From: Pseudoalteromonas luteoviolacea H33-S
GTDB lineage: Bacteria; Pseudomonadota; Gammaproteobacteria; Enterobacterales; Alteromonadaceae
Assembly: GCF_001625695.1 (NCBI RefSeq)
Contig: NZ_AUXY01000060.1
Coordinates: 1-64,000 of the forward strand
DNA length: 64,000 bases
Direction of reading: 5' to 3'
The notes under the pieces: generated by a model
What the model was told of the DNA's origin: nothing
What the model saw: the letters and a program-made list of their open reading frames with translations, nothing else
Databases searched by the model: none
Translations under genes and position numbers: made by a program
Shown here: positions 15,682-25,109 of the stretch, piece after piece
How positions within the stretch are numbered: position 1 is the stretch's first letter
Layout of the letters: every line of letters begins with the position of its first letter

Positions 15682-17103
15682 ATGCCACTTATTACATCTG
15701 CTGGAGTAGGCTCCGGTTTGGATCTTGAAAGTATTATTAAAGCGTCGGTAGATGCTGAAAATAGACCCAAGATGCAACAGTTCGCAATTAAAGATGAACG
15801 CCTGAGTGTTGAGCTTTCAGCGATTGGCGAAGTAAAGTCTGCCTTGTCTACCTTAAATGATACCGTCGAAAAATTGGCGGACATTGATAACTTCAATAAA
15901 CGTGTTGCAAATATAACGCAACCCACTAGCGGAGACATTATCAGTGTTACGCCAACTTCTGATATATCGGTAGGTAATTTTGATATTGCGGTACAACAGC
16001 TTGCACAAGGTAGTCGAGCGGTGAGTACAGATGGCGCTTTTGATAATGCGGATTCAGTCGTCAGCGCCTCAGGGGGAACGCTATCGTTTGCTGCGGGATC
16101 CAAATCTTTTGATTTATCTGTGACTGCCGGGATGACGCTCAACGAGCTCAGAGATGCAATCAATGCAGATGAAAACAACTTTGGGTTAACGGCAAACATT
16201 GTAAATACAGGTATAAGTGGCGTCGGCAGTAAGCTTGTTCTAACATCAAGTGTAACAGGGTCAAGTAATAATTTAGTGATCACCAGCGATACTGCAGAGA
16301 TGGATGCACTGGAGACTTATGATGATACTTTGAATCCGACTGGTGGGATGATTATTAGTGCGGATGATGAGGCGAAAGACGCTATAATTAGTATCGATGG
16401 TTTACTTGTTAACAGCGAGACAAATACTTTTAAGGATGCCGTTCAAGATATGACCATCACGGCCAAAGCTAAGAGTGTGCAAGATAGCGGTGGCGAGTAT
16501 GAGACAGCGAAACTGAATATTGACTACGATAGAGAATCCGTAAATACACTCATTGACGAGTTAATTACCAACTATAACGCGGTTATAGGGCAAATAGGGT
16601 TTAGAACTCGAATTGGTGAACCGTTAAATGGTGACTCGTCTATGCGTAGTCTAGATGACCAATTGATCAGTGCATTATCAACGTCATTGACGGATGCAGG
16701 TCCTTTTGAGTCTATATTTGACATCGGTTTGGGCGTTGATGACGAAGGGTATTTAGAGAAGTCTTCGTTAGTACGTAGTTTAAATGAAGCGATGGATTCT
16801 AATTTTGATGATATTGGCACAGCGTTTGCAGGAGAGAATGGGGTTGCCAAACAACTTGAATCGTTACTTGGTAACTATGTAGACTCAAGTGGAATACTTA
16901 AGCAGCGGGAAGATAGCTTAAATGGTCAGATTAAGGAATTAGAAGAAGATGTTTTGAACCATGAATATCGGATGGCATCTTTGGAAGACAGACTACGTAA
17001 GCAATATGCTGGCTTAGATGTTTTGATTGCGCAAATGCAGCAAACACAAAATTATTTAGGTGCTCAGCTTGCCAATTTACCTGGGTTTACTTCTAAGAAA
17101 TAA
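15682..17103 (+). CDS. fliD: Filament cap protein FliD
   Basis: Filament-capping HAP2 protein (473 aa) that folds flagellin at the filament tip. The start MPLITSAGVGSGLDLESIIK and early region (ENRPKMQQFAIKDERLSVEL) are the FliD N-terminal domain; the C-terminal region (LNGQIKELEEDVLNHEYRMA; AGLDVLIAQMQQTQNYLGAQ) is the FliD C-terminal coiled coil. GGAGGT ribosome binding site. It stands between flaG and its secretion partners fliS and fliT-like. Confidence 0.95.
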   Translation: MPLITSAGVGSGLDLESIIKASVDAENRPKMQQFAIKDERLSVELSAIGEVKSALSTLNDTVEKLADIDNFNKRVANITQPTSGDIISVTPTSDISVGNFDIAVQQLAQGSRAVSTDGAFDNADSVVSASGGTLSFAAGSKSFDLSVTAGMTLNELRDAINADENNFGLTANIVNTGISGVGSKLVLTSSVTGSSNNLVITSDTAEMDALETYDDTLNPTGGMIISADDEAKDAIISIDGLLVNSETNTFKDAVQDMTITAKAKSVQDSGGEYETAKLNIDYDRESVNTLIDELITNYNAVIGQIGFRTRIGEPLNGDSSMRSLDDQLISALSTSLTDAGPFESIFDIGLGVDDEGYLEKSSLVRSLNEAMDSNFDDIGTAFAGENGVAKQLESLLGNYVDSSGILKQREDSLNGQIKELEEDVLNHEYRMASLEDRLRKQYAGLDVLIAQMQQTQNYLGAQLANLPGFTSKK

Positions 17104-17120
17104 CAAATTAAGGAGCCGTT

Positions 17121-17549
17121 ATGTATAACGCAAGAGTCAAAAATTATCAGCGTGAGGCACTTAAAACTCGAGTTGCAGGTGCCGATAGATACGAAGTGAT
17201 CCAAATGCTAATGGCAGGCGCAATCGAGAAAATGGTGTTGGCTAAAGTTGCGATTGAGAAAAAGCATCTAGAGGCTAAAGCTGAGCATATTTCTAAATCA
17301 TCTGCAATTATTGCAGCGTTGAGAGATTGCCTTGATTTTGAAGTGGGAGGCGAGGTGACTGAAAATTTGTACGCCTTATACTCATACATGCTAGATAGGC
17401 TACTTGATGCAAGCTTACAAAATGATCCTTCAATTATTGATGAAGTAACAGGTTTATTGAAAGAGATCAAGTCAGCTTGGGACGCTATTCCTTACGATGT
17501 GAGAGAAAAGACATTGTCTCAAAATGGCGCAGATGCCAATGTCGGCTAG
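17121..17549 (+). CDS. fliS: Flagellin export chaperone FliS
   Basis: Cytoplasmic chaperone that binds the flagellin C-terminus before export. The small, helical 142-aa protein has the typical MYNARVKNYQ start and DRYEVIQMLMAGAIEKMVLA (about residues 22-41), matching the FliS pattern of Leu/Tyr-rich helices. Good AGGAG site. The next gene overlaps its end by 11-26 bases, implying coupled translation. Confidence 0.92.
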   Translation: MYNARVKNYQREALKTRVAGADRYEVIQMLMAGAIEKMVLAKVAIEKKHLEAKAEHISKSSAIIAALRDCLDFEVGGEVTENLYALYSYMLDRLLDASLQNDPSIIDEVTGLLKEIKSAWDAIPYDVREKTLSQNGADANVG

Positions 17550-17835
17550 TTTATCTAATGTAGAAGATAACCTGACGCGACTAGAGTCTTTATGTAAGGC
17601 TGGTGAACTTGATGATGCAGAAACACTGATGGTCAATGTTGACATAGGTGTTAAGCAGTTTTTTTCTGATTGTAACGGGGAGGTCTCTGAGTCTCAATTG
17701 AGCCTTCTTAATCAGTTTAATGAGCGTTTGAGCCAGCTGAATCAATATTTGACTAAGCAAAAAGTAAAAGTTTCTCAGCAGTTGATAACACAGCAAGGAA
17801 ACAAGAAAAAAATTAACGCGTACAAAAGCGTGTGA
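17524..17835 (+). CDS. Small FliT-like flagellar protein
   Basis: A 103-aa helical protein directly overlapping the fliS end, in the position normally held by fliT or a FliT-like export chaperone. No confident family motif was recognised; the sequence is Leu/Gln-rich and predicted all-alpha. Three in-frame ATGs (17524, 17533, 17539) could start it and none has a clear ribosome binding site. Assignment is by position and size; FliT binds FliD in enterobacteria. Confidence 0.6.
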   Translation: MAQMPMSASLSNVEDNLTRLESLCKAGELDDAETLMVNVDIGVKQFFSDCNGEVSESQLSLLNQFNERLSQLNQYLTKQKVKVSQQLITQQGNKKKINAYKSV

Positions 17836-17857
17836 CCCACCACAAAACTCTACCTAT

Positions 17858-19942
17858 ATGAAAGATAAATCATTAGAACAACAAATCGAATCTTTGAGCG
17901 AACAGCTTAATGTGTCAATCGAGCAGCAGCAAAGAGAAGCTCAATTTGCTACTGAGGCAAATGAACGTTTTTCAAAAAATATTGCCTGTTTTGAAGAGTA
18001 TTTCCCTGATATTGCCGAAACCTTTAAAAATTATTCCGTCCGTGAGGACTTCTGTATCCATGTAACAAAAACCGGGCATGGAAACTTTGTACCAAAAGGT
18101 TATAGCGCACCGATCTACAGCGAGGACCCAATCGAGCAAACTAGGGTTCAGGTGATGAATAGCATTGAAAGTGCAGTGTTCTGCTCTACAGATTATAGCT
18201 CTTATCCTTCAGCTGGCGATGATGAACGGATACATGTTCGTTATATGGCTGCATTGTCTGAAGTCATGCAAGAGGTTCAAAAAAATGAACCTGAGCGGAT
18301 CAGTAAATTACCAGAGAATTTTCCTACAGGACTTATTTTTGGCGTAGGACTTGGTTACCACGTGCCTCTTTTGCTAGAGCAGACAACATTTGATTATTTA
18401 TTTTTTGTTGAGCCAGACTTAGAGATATTTTTTGCAAGCTTATTTTGTACAGATTGGTTTGATATTATTAAAACGATTGATGAGCAAGGTGGAAACTTGT
18501 TCTTTCAGTTGGGAGCTGACACAAAAACATTCATAAAAGATTTAGAGATTGTCGCCAACAATATTGGTGCTTTTTCAATAGTACGAAGTTTTTGTTATCA
18601 ACACACTCCTCAGCCAGAAATCGTGGCGTTAATCCAGCAGTGGTCAAGTGAATACTTCCGTTTTCAATTTGGTCATGGATTTTTTAATGATGCAATAACA
18701 GGTTTGGCACATAGTATTCATTTGATGGAAAAAAATGTAGCTGTTTTGGCTGGTAAAGAATCTACAAATGTTGACTATTCTACACCTGTATTTATTGTAG
18801 GAAATGGCCCATCACTGGATGAAGCAGAAGAATTCATTAAACAAAATCATGAAAATGCAATAGTGATGGCTGCGGGTACTTCTATTGCGACATTATATAA
18901 CAAAGGTATACCAGTTGATTTTCATATCTTAGTAGAAAGGCCATACTCTAATTACAAGATATTTGGTGATATTCTGCCTGCAGAGATATATAAGCAAACC
19001 AATTTAATAGGTTTGAATACTTTATATCCTGATAACGTAGAGCGTTATAAGTGGGCTGGTATAGCAGCAAAAGATAATGAAGCCGGCACTTTCTTAATGG
19101 GAATGCTTGATCATTTTCATGGTGGTAATGGCTTGCCTTTCATCCCGTTTTGTAACCCTGTTGTTGCAAATGCGGCTTTGTCATTTGCTATGTATGCAGG
19201 TTTTAAAAATATTTACTTATTTGGTATCGATAACGGTAACTTGCTGACAGGCGAGCACCATAGTAAAGACAGTATATACAAAGTAGATCAAAAAAATGAT
19301 GAAGAAGAAGGGATGTTATGTTTGGCAATGGATGGCAAATATTTACCTGCAAATTTTGGTGGGCAGGTGGAGACCAACCAACTCTTTGCTGTAGCACATA
19401 GTCAATTAGAAAAGTTGATTGACTATTACCCTAAAAGAGCTGTTTATAATGTGGGTAATGGTGCAAAAATAACAGGTGCGCATGCTGTTCCTGCAGAGGA
19501 GTTGTTACCAATTCCAGAAAAGCCTAATAAACAGGTGCAAATTGAAGCAATTAAGTCTGACTTCTTTCAGCAACTTAATATACAGGCTGTAGATGAGCAA
19601 TATATAGGGATTTCTGCGTTTAATGAAATGTGCGATCATTTAATCGAATTAGCGAGTGAAGATGTTAAAAATAGAAAAGCAGCATCTGATTGCTTAATGC
19701 GTCAAGCTCGTTTTGTATATTCTTATAAAAATACGCCATTGTCGCATTTATTTCATATGGTTAAAGGCGCTTTATTATATTACCACTGCCCATTGTTGAC
19801 GTTACTTTATACCTATAAAGACGAGCACTATACTTTACAAAGTTACACCAAATTAAATACGCTATGGATAAGCTACATATCTGAAATGAAAGACTTTTAT
19901 GAACTTAATTATCGTGCCAAGTGTGACTTGGGCAAGGAGTAA
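17858..19942 (+). CDS. maf: Maf-family flagellin glycosyltransferase
   Basis: Motility-associated factor (694 aa), with an N-terminal helical region, a Maf N-terminal domain (about 120-280, including FGVGLGYHVPLLLEQTTFDY) and the MptE-like/DUF115 core (PVFIVGNGPSLDEAEEFI, near residue 310, then MAAGTSIATLYNKGIPVDFH). Maf proteins transfer pseudaminic or legionaminic acid to Ser/Thr of flagellin in the cytoplasm. It is the only Maf in the window, immediately downstream of fliS and FliT-like and upstream of the nonulosonate genes. No clear ribosome binding site. It opens the island. Confidence 0.9.
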   Translation: MKDKSLEQQIESLSEQLNVSIEQQQREAQFATEANERFSKNIACFEEYFPDIAETFKNYSVREDFCIHVTKTGHGNFVPKGYSAPIYSEDPIEQTRVQVMNSIESAVFCSTDYSSYPSAGDDERIHVRYMAALSEVMQEVQKNEPERISKLPENFPTGLIFGVGLGYHVPLLLEQTTFDYLFFVEPDLEIFFASLFCTDWFDIIKTIDEQGGNLFFQLGADTKTFIKDLEIVANNIGAFSIVRSFCYQHTPQPEIVALIQQWSSEYFRFQFGHGFFNDAITGLAHSIHLMEKNVAVLAGKESTNVDYSTPVFIVGNGPSLDEAEEFIKQNHENAIVMAAGTSIATLYNKGIPVDFHILVERPYSNYKIFGDILPAEIYKQTNLIGLNTLYPDNVERYKWAGIAAKDNEAGTFLMGMLDHFHGGNGLPFIPFCNPVVANAALSFAMYAGFKNIYLFGIDNGNLLTGEHHSKDSIYKVDQKNDEEEGMLCLAMDGKYLPANFGGQVETNQLFAVAHSQLEKLIDYYPKRAVYNVGNGAKITGAHAVPAEELLPIPEKPNKQVQIEAIKSDFFQQLNIQAVDEQYIGISAFNEMCDHLIELASEDVKNRKAASDCLMRQARFVYSYKNTPLSHLFHMVKGALLYYHCPLLTLLYTYKDEHYTLQSYTKLNTLWISYISEMKDFYELNYRAKCDLGKE

Positions 19943-19945
19943 GCA

Positions 19946-21262
19946 GTGAGTTCGCAGTATCAAGAGTCAGTGGATTTCTATAGCCAATTATTTGACGAGC
20001 TTTTTCCTATTTTACGATCTATAACTGGACCCGGTCTGCGCCAAAGTTACGATATATTCAATCGTTATATTCCCTTGGAAATAAACTCCATTAAAACTGG
20101 TGAAAAAATCTTTGATTGGCAAGTCCCCCAGGAGTGGCATTGTACGGAAGCATATTTAGAAGCACCTGATGGGGAGCGGGTTGCTGATATGCACCGCTTG
20201 AATCTTGAGGTAGTAAATTATTCAGAGACGGTGGATAAAACGCTTAATTTGGATGAATTGCAAAACCATTTGTATAGTTTGCCCGAGCAGCCTACAGCTA
20301 TTCCTTATGTCACCAGTTATTACAAACGTCGCTGGGGATTTTGCATAGCACAAGCTGAACGAGACAAGCTATCTCAAGGCAGCTACAAAGCAGTAATCAA
20401 AAGTAAATTTGTTGACGGTCAGTTAGATATAGCGCAATCGGTATTACAAGGTGAAAGTAAACAAGAGGTTTTATTAAGTTCATATTTATGCCATCCATCT
20501 ATGGCGAACAATGAGCTCAGCGGTCCACTTGTATTACTCGGGTTATATCATCGTATTAAAAAGTGGAAAAATAGGCGTTATACCTATCGATTTGCACTAC
20601 ATCCAGAAACCATTGGCAGTCTTGGCCTGTTACATTTAGAGCACAAGAACTTTGCAAAGAATATGGTCGCAGGCTTGGTGATTAACTGTGTAGGAGGCAA
20701 ACAGGAAGAATTAACCTTCAAACACAGCCGTAATGATAGTGGTCTATTAGACAAACTATTGTATCACCTCAATGATCATGGACATGATCATCGCAATATT
20801 GCTTTTTCACCTTTGTCTGGCTCAGATGAAAGGCAGTACAACTCACCGGGTTTCCAGTTACCAGTTTGCTGTGTAAGCCGCAGTTTTCATGATGGTTACT
20901 CTCAATATCATACGTCTTTGGACGATAAAGAATATATGGGTATTGAACCGCTGCTAGATAGCATTGATAAACTAGAGCGAATTTTCCTTGAGATGGAACA
21001 AACCGCTGTGTTTGAAAACCAGTATCCTTATGGTGAGCCACAACTTGGTGATCGTGGGCTATATCCAACACTTAGCTTTTTTAGTGAAGAAAGAAAAAAG
21101 CAGGTGGATGAGCTAAATCAAATAAAGATGCTGCTTAGTTACGGTGATGGTGAACATGACACCATTGATATTGCGAAAAAACTGGGGGTATCTGTTGGTG
21201 ATATGGCTACGGCTATTGAAAAGTTGGAAGAACAAGGGCTCTTGAAGATGGTTGAGTCGTAA
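19946..21262 (+). CDS. DUF4910 aminopeptidase-like protein
   Basis: 438-aa protein of the DUF4910/DUF2172 type: an M28 zinc-peptidase-like fold with an inserted PA-like part and a C-terminal winged helix (about residues 375-435, IDIAKKLGVSVGDMATAIEK). The metal-site motif CHPSMANNELSG (about residues 178-189) and FALHPETIGSLGLL are visible. GTG 19946 starts it, after AAGGAG at 19934-19939 near the maf stop (the stop ends at 19942). Such proteins recur in sugar-biosynthesis clusters, where the substrate is unknown; a deacylase or amide hydrolase acting on sugar acyl groups is possible (inference). Confidence 0.8.
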   Translation: MSSQYQESVDFYSQLFDELFPILRSITGPGLRQSYDIFNRYIPLEINSIKTGEKIFDWQVPQEWHCTEAYLEAPDGERVADMHRLNLEVVNYSETVDKTLNLDELQNHLYSLPEQPTAIPYVTSYYKRRWGFCIAQAERDKLSQGSYKAVIKSKFVDGQLDIAQSVLQGESKQEVLLSSYLCHPSMANNELSGPLVLLGLYHRIKKWKNRRYTYRFALHPETIGSLGLLHLEHKNFAKNMVAGLVINCVGGKQEELTFKHSRNDSGLLDKLLYHLNDHGHDHRNIAFSPLSGSDERQYNSPGFQLPVCCVSRSFHDGYSQYHTSLDDKEYMGIEPLLDSIDKLERIFLEMEQTAVFENQYPYGEPQLGDRGLYPTLSFFSEERKKQVDELNQIKMLLSYGDGEHDTIDIAKKLGVSVGDMATAIEKLEEQGLLKMVES

Positions 21263-21283
21263 AAAAGCAGTGTAGGAGTTGTC

Positions 21284-22648
21284 ATGGTAAATCAAAACGC
21301 AGTAATAGTAGGCGGTGGAGTCTGTGGTTTGGTGTCCTCTTTGTTGTTAAAAAAGAGAGGATATAATGTTGTTTTGATTGAACAAGCAGAGCGTATAGGT
21401 GGGTTGTTTTGCTCAATAAAGGATAGTAAAGGTGCTGCGTATGATATGGGGTCACACATACCTAACGCAACAGGCATCGAAGAGCTTGATCAAATTTTAT
21501 TTGGCCATGTAGATGATAAGTCACAGTGGAATACGATTGATAAACTCGAGTCGGGTAATTATTTTTCCGGAAGCTGGGATTTAACAAGCCCTTTTCCAAA
21601 CGCTCAAAAATTAGAACCTGCAGTTTACTCTCAGGGGTGTGGTGAGTTGATTAATTTAACTCACCAGCCATCAGAGCAATTTATTTATGACCATAGCATT
21701 AATTCTTTGGGGGTAGTGTTTACACACAGCATTGTAGTGCCTATCTTGCAAAAGCTTTATGGTAAGTTAACGGATATTCGCGGACTGACTATGGAAGCTG
21801 GTCTTTTTGGTTTCACGCGTATCTTGGCATTACCTGCTGATGTTGCTGCTCAACTTAAAGAGCTCCCAGCGTTTGACAGTAAATTGGGATATCAAACTGA
21901 GCAGGACTTTTTGGCGAGGAAAGAACGTGACAAATTATCTGATGTGAAATATTTTTATCCGAATAATGGGGAAGGCATTGGTCATTGGGTTCAAGAGTTG
22001 CTTGCTCACGTTGAAAAAGCTGGTGTCGAAGTAATTACATCAGAGCGAGTTAAAAAGATAGTTCGTTCAGGTACGCAAATCACCCATATTGAACTGGCTT
22101 CGGACAGAGTACTGTCAAGCGATCTGCTATTTTGGAGTGCGCCGCCGTTTATAGCGCTGAATGCGTTAGGTATAGAGCCGCAACGAGGTCAAATGGAATT
22201 AAGAACAGCGGTTATATTTCACTTAAACTTTGATAAACCTCTGACTAATCAAAAGTCTCATTATCTTTGGGTTTGGGACAGTAGCACTGATATTTTTAGA
22301 CTGACTTTATACCCTAATTTGGATAAAAGTGTATCTCACCACCATTTGTCAGCAGAGATACTGTGCTCACCTGACGAAGTGTCCTCTTATTTACTTGAAG
22401 ATGTAGTTGCGCAGCTCAAAGCAATGTGCGTTATTGATGAAGATGCACAGGTGATAAGTTCTCAAACACAGGTTATTAATAATACTTTTCCGGTTCCGAC
22501 GAAAGAATTCAAAGATGTCAATTTACATAATTTTGAGTTATTGGATAAAAGTGTAGATAATTTGATTGTGTCGGGACGATATAGTGGTAAATGTTGGCGT
22601 CAGGCAGATGTTTTGATTGATGCGTATAACTCTATTAAAGAGCTTTAA
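21284..22648 (+). CDS. FAD-dependent oxidoreductase, protoporphyrinogen-oxidase-like
   Basis: 454-aa flavoprotein. The N-terminal Rossmann motif GGGVCGLVSSLLLKKRGYNV and the following VVLIEQAERIGGLF are those of the NAD(P)-binding/amine-oxidase and UDP-galactopyranose-mutase superfamily; the C-terminal end (LIVSGRYSGKCWRQADVLID) is the usual FAD-closing segment. Start at ATG with GTAGGAG. Third gene of the maf unit. The substrate is unknown; sugar or amine oxidation in glycan synthesis is inferred from context. The convergent terminator follows. Confidence 0.75.
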   Translation: MVNQNAVIVGGGVCGLVSSLLLKKRGYNVVLIEQAERIGGLFCSIKDSKGAAYDMGSHIPNATGIEELDQILFGHVDDKSQWNTIDKLESGNYFSGSWDLTSPFPNAQKLEPAVYSQGCGELINLTHQPSEQFIYDHSINSLGVVFTHSIVVPILQKLYGKLTDIRGLTMEAGLFGFTRILALPADVAAQLKELPAFDSKLGYQTEQDFLARKERDKLSDVKYFYPNNGEGIGHWVQELLAHVEKAGVEVITSERVKKIVRSGTQITHIELASDRVLSSDLLFWSAPPFIALNALGIEPQRGQMELRTAVIFHLNFDKPLTNQKSHYLWVWDSSTDIFRLTLYPNLDKSVSHHHLSAEILCSPDEVSSYLLEDVVAQLKAMCVIDEDAQVISSQTQVINNTFPVPTKEFKDVNLHNFELLDKSVDNLIVSGRYSGKCWRQADVLIDAYNSIKEL

Positions 22649-22658
22649 TGTGTGTAAA

Positions 22659-22684
22659 GCCAGAATTACGGCAGTGATTCTGGC
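22659..22684. terminator. Hairpin between convergent operons
   Basis: GCCAGAAT/ATTCTGGC stem extended by three further pairs (one wobble) around a GGCA loop. It lies between the flavoprotein stop (22648) and the stop of the opposing gene (22691). No long T-run, so efficiency is uncertain. Confidence 0.5.
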
Positions 22685-22690
22685 GTGTTG

Positions 22691-23668
22691 CTAGCTTAGC
22701 TTCAAATGAAAGTATGGTGAAATGTCTCCACCAAAGCTTAGCTTAAACCAGCCCCTTTGAGGGCTATTAATCCCTTCTAAATCGATCTTTTTTATACCTA
22801 ACCCAGCTAAAACCGGCATGGCTTGCCAAATCACGGCAGTACCTGTGTGTGAATCTCTCATGTCTGGTTTATTTGCGCCATAATAATAATAAGCTGTATC
22901 TTTATGGAGTAAAAATGTTGCAAAGCTTCCCGTTTCACCTGATTGGGTTTTTGCCTCAAACATGATTAGCCTACCACACTGCGCAAGGTTTTTTATTTGC
23001 AAGGCAAGTTGCTCAATTGCAGGCTGGTCAATGTGGATATTTTGCCTTGCCATCGTGAGAGAGTAGTATTGCGCAAACGTGTCGAATTGACTTGATTGTG
23101 TTGCAACGACGCCTTTTTTAATACCGTATCTGATTTCCTGACGTCTTGATACTGAGCTATTCAAGTAGTTTTGGCTGTTTTCTAAGGAGATAAATTCATC
23201 TGCGAATTCAGAGATATTTATGCATGTTGTGTAACGCGGAATAGCTGTATAAGTTGGTCCAGCATTATGATAATTGACCCAAAGGAAAGAGCGGATATCT
23301 AAAATGCTAGGGTGTAGTTTTAAATACACCGAATTATAGCTATGGGCGAGAAATTCAGCGATGGTTTCTTGCACGGAAAACTGTTCTGAGTGGCTTTGAG
23401 CGGTGTTCAAATGTTTGGTATCTCGATGCACGATACCATCGTATATTACATCATGATGCCCAACAATCGCGTTGCCTTCTGAATTGGTGATCAGCAGTAT
23501 AGCAGCGAATTTCTCATTGCCTTTACAGCAATAGTAGGCATGGTAGGGGACGCCAAGATTGTGTACAAAGTCACTTTGAAAAAATGCAGCGCCATTTGGT
23601 GATTGATTTATAAAATTATCCCAATCACCATCTAGTTCACATTGTACTAATTTGAATTTACTTTTCAT
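22691..23668 (-). CDS. FemAB/GNAT-type acyltransferase
   Basis: 325-aa protein of the FemAB-like GNAT fold (BioF2-like). The C-terminal half shows LLHKDTAYYYYGANKPDMRD and GTAVIWQAMPVLAGLGIKKI, typical of these aminoacyl/acyltransferases. It is the last gene of the 24-gene minus operon and overlaps the methyltransferase gene before it by 11 bases. A role in transferring an acyl or amino-acid group to a sugar amine is likely, with donor and acceptor unknown. Confidence 0.7.
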   Translation of the reverse strand: MKSKFKLVQCELDGDWDNFINQSPNGAAFFQSDFVHNLGVPYHAYYCCKGNEKFAAILLITNSEGNAIVGHHDVIYDGIVHRDTKHLNTAQSHSEQFSVQETIAEFLAHSYNSVYLKLHPSILDIRSFLWVNYHNAGPTYTAIPRYTTCINISEFADEFISLENSQNYLNSSVSRRQEIRYGIKKGVVATQSSQFDTFAQYYSLTMARQNIHIDQPAIEQLALQIKNLAQCGRLIMFEAKTQSGETGSFATFLLHKDTAYYYYGANKPDMRDSHTGTAVIWQAMPVLAGLGIKKIDLEGINSPQRGWFKLSFGGDISPYFHLKLS

Positions 23669-24335
23669 GTTGTGGCTTTCTTAAAATCATATTCCAACAT
23701 GCATGTTTATGCCCTGATGCGATATCTTCGTCGCAACCGTGTGTTAGTGAAATAATTTCAAATGCACTAACAAGGTTTCGAATCAGTGGTTCATCAAAAA
23801 AGTTTACATTACCAACTTCGGCAAACGAACCGCTGGTATAGCCTGTTTTAGTGTACTTATCAATAGAAACTGGTGCCTTGTCGTAATCAGAGTGAGTTGT
23901 ACTAAACCAATCTGTAACTAATAAAATACCACCTGGCTTGAGCCTTTCAAAAGCTTGCTTTAAATACTTCTCAATACTTGCTGTTGGGTTATGCACGGAT
24001 GCACCACGGTCCACAATTAAGTCAAAGTCATTTTCAAATGGCCATGGTTGGGTAAAATCTCCAGTGAATAGCGTATCAGCGATGTCAGGGAAGCGAGACT
24101 TTAATTGGTTAATGATGAATTCGCTTCCGTCTATACCGTACACATTTTTGCAGTAAGACAAGAAAAATGGGAAGTTAGCACCTGCACCACATCCTACTTC
24201 TAATACTCTGAAGTTTTCATCGGCGTTTCGAAGCTGTGTGTGACGCAATGAAGCTGCAACTACTACGCTCCATGGCCAAATAGACATGTGCTGGCTGGCA
24301 CGATATAAATTATCCCAATTTTGACAAAATGACAT
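23658..24335 (-). CDS. Class I SAM-dependent methyltransferase
   Basis: 225-aa methyltransferase with the glycine-rich SAM motif FRVLEVGCGAGANFPFFLS (about residues 42-60) and FDLIVDRGASVHNPT as motif II. Probably acts on a sugar hydroxyl or amine, the substrate not being readable from sequence. It is preceded by the widest gap in the minus operon (67 bases, 24336-24402) and overlaps the FemAB-like gene by 11 bases, so these two form a terminal pair. Confidence 0.75.
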   Translation of the reverse strand: MSFCQNWDNLYRASQHMSIWPWSVVVAASLRHTQLRNADENFRVLEVGCGAGANFPFFLSYCKNVYGIDGSEFIINQLKSRFPDIADTLFTGDFTQPWPFENDFDLIVDRGASVHNPTASIEKYLKQAFERLKPGGILLVTDWFSTTHSDYDKAPVSIDKYTKTGYTSGSFAEVGNVNFFDEPLIRNLVSAFEIISLTHGCDEDIASGHKHACWNMILRKPQHEK

Positions 24336-24402
24336 GTTAATTACCTTTATCTGTGTTTAGGTTTTATAGCAAGATATATGCTAGTTATTCCTTTAAGTCT
24401 GT

Positions 24403-25107
24403 TTATGTTTTGCTTATTTTCAGCGCTTGGACATAGCTTTCTGGCGTGCCTATATCTAGGTAATGGCCATCTACTTGCCAGCCTTGGATCCGATTGACCA
24501 TTTTAGGAACAATGTCTGTGCTTAATTCGTATTGTTCCCCTTCCTTTAACGTTGAGAAGTAGTTATCAAATACACATGAGGAAAATAGAAATAAGGCGCC
24601 GCTGGCGAGATTGCCTGGAGGGTTTGCAACTTTCTCATGAAATTCAGTGACAACTTGATGCTCGTTTAATTTTACAATACCACAGCTATGTGGTGTCGGA
24701 GTTTCAAATAGTAGCAGTGTCAAATCAGTATTTTTATCACGATTTTGATGTGCCCTTAGCATACTTTGCAAATTGCTTTGGCAGTAGTTGTCGGCATGTA
24801 TAACTAAACATTCATCACCTTGCCAAAACGTTCTATTTTGAATCAAGGTGCCCGCTGTCCCCAACAGTTTCGGCTCGTAGACTCGTTTTATAAAAGCTTT
24901 GTGGGGGTGTGAATCAATATACTGCTCCACCTGCTCATTAAAGTAATGAGTGTTGATTAAGATTTCTCGTACCCCTAAGGATACGAGCTTGTCAATCCAT
25001 AATCCGAGCAGCGGTTGGTGATGAATTGGTACTAAGCACTTGGGAAGTGAATCTGTAATTGGTTTTAGGCGGGTTCCAAGACCCGCTGCAAGTAGAATAG
25101 CTTTCAT
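24403..25107 (-). CDS. Sugar-1-phosphate nucleotidylyltransferase
   Basis: Rossmann-type nucleotidyltransferase, 234 aa from ATG 25107. It begins MKAILLAAGLGTRLKPITDS with the G-x-G-T-R-L-x-P and K-P motifs (LPKCLVPI), and the catalytic/metal region VIHADNYCQ. It resembles HddC or mannose-1-phosphate guanylyltransferases, which activate a sugar 1-phosphate with GTP, CTP or TTP. The long upstream extension to 25272 is not used; ATG 25107 sits two bases after the preceding stop. Together with the kinase gene above it may activate a heptose-like sugar. Confidence 0.85.
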   Translation of the reverse strand: MKAILLAAGLGTRLKPITDSLPKCLVPIHHQPLLGLWIDKLVSLGVREILINTHYFNEQVEQYIDSHPHKAFIKRVYEPKLLGTAGTLIQNRTFWQGDECLVIHADNYCQSNLQSMLRAHQNRDKNTDLTLLLFETPTPHSCGIVKLNEHQVVTEFHEKVANPPGNLASGALFLFSSCVFDNYFSTLKEGEQYELSTDIVPKMVNRIQGWQVDGHYLDIGTPESYVQALKISKT

Positions 25108-25109
25108 AT

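Noticed and set aside
15261..16283. 340-aa minus-strand open frame across flaG and fliD
   Set aside because: Lies over two well-recognised genes, no ribosome binding site and low-complexity Ser/Leu-rich translation typical of an antisense shadow.
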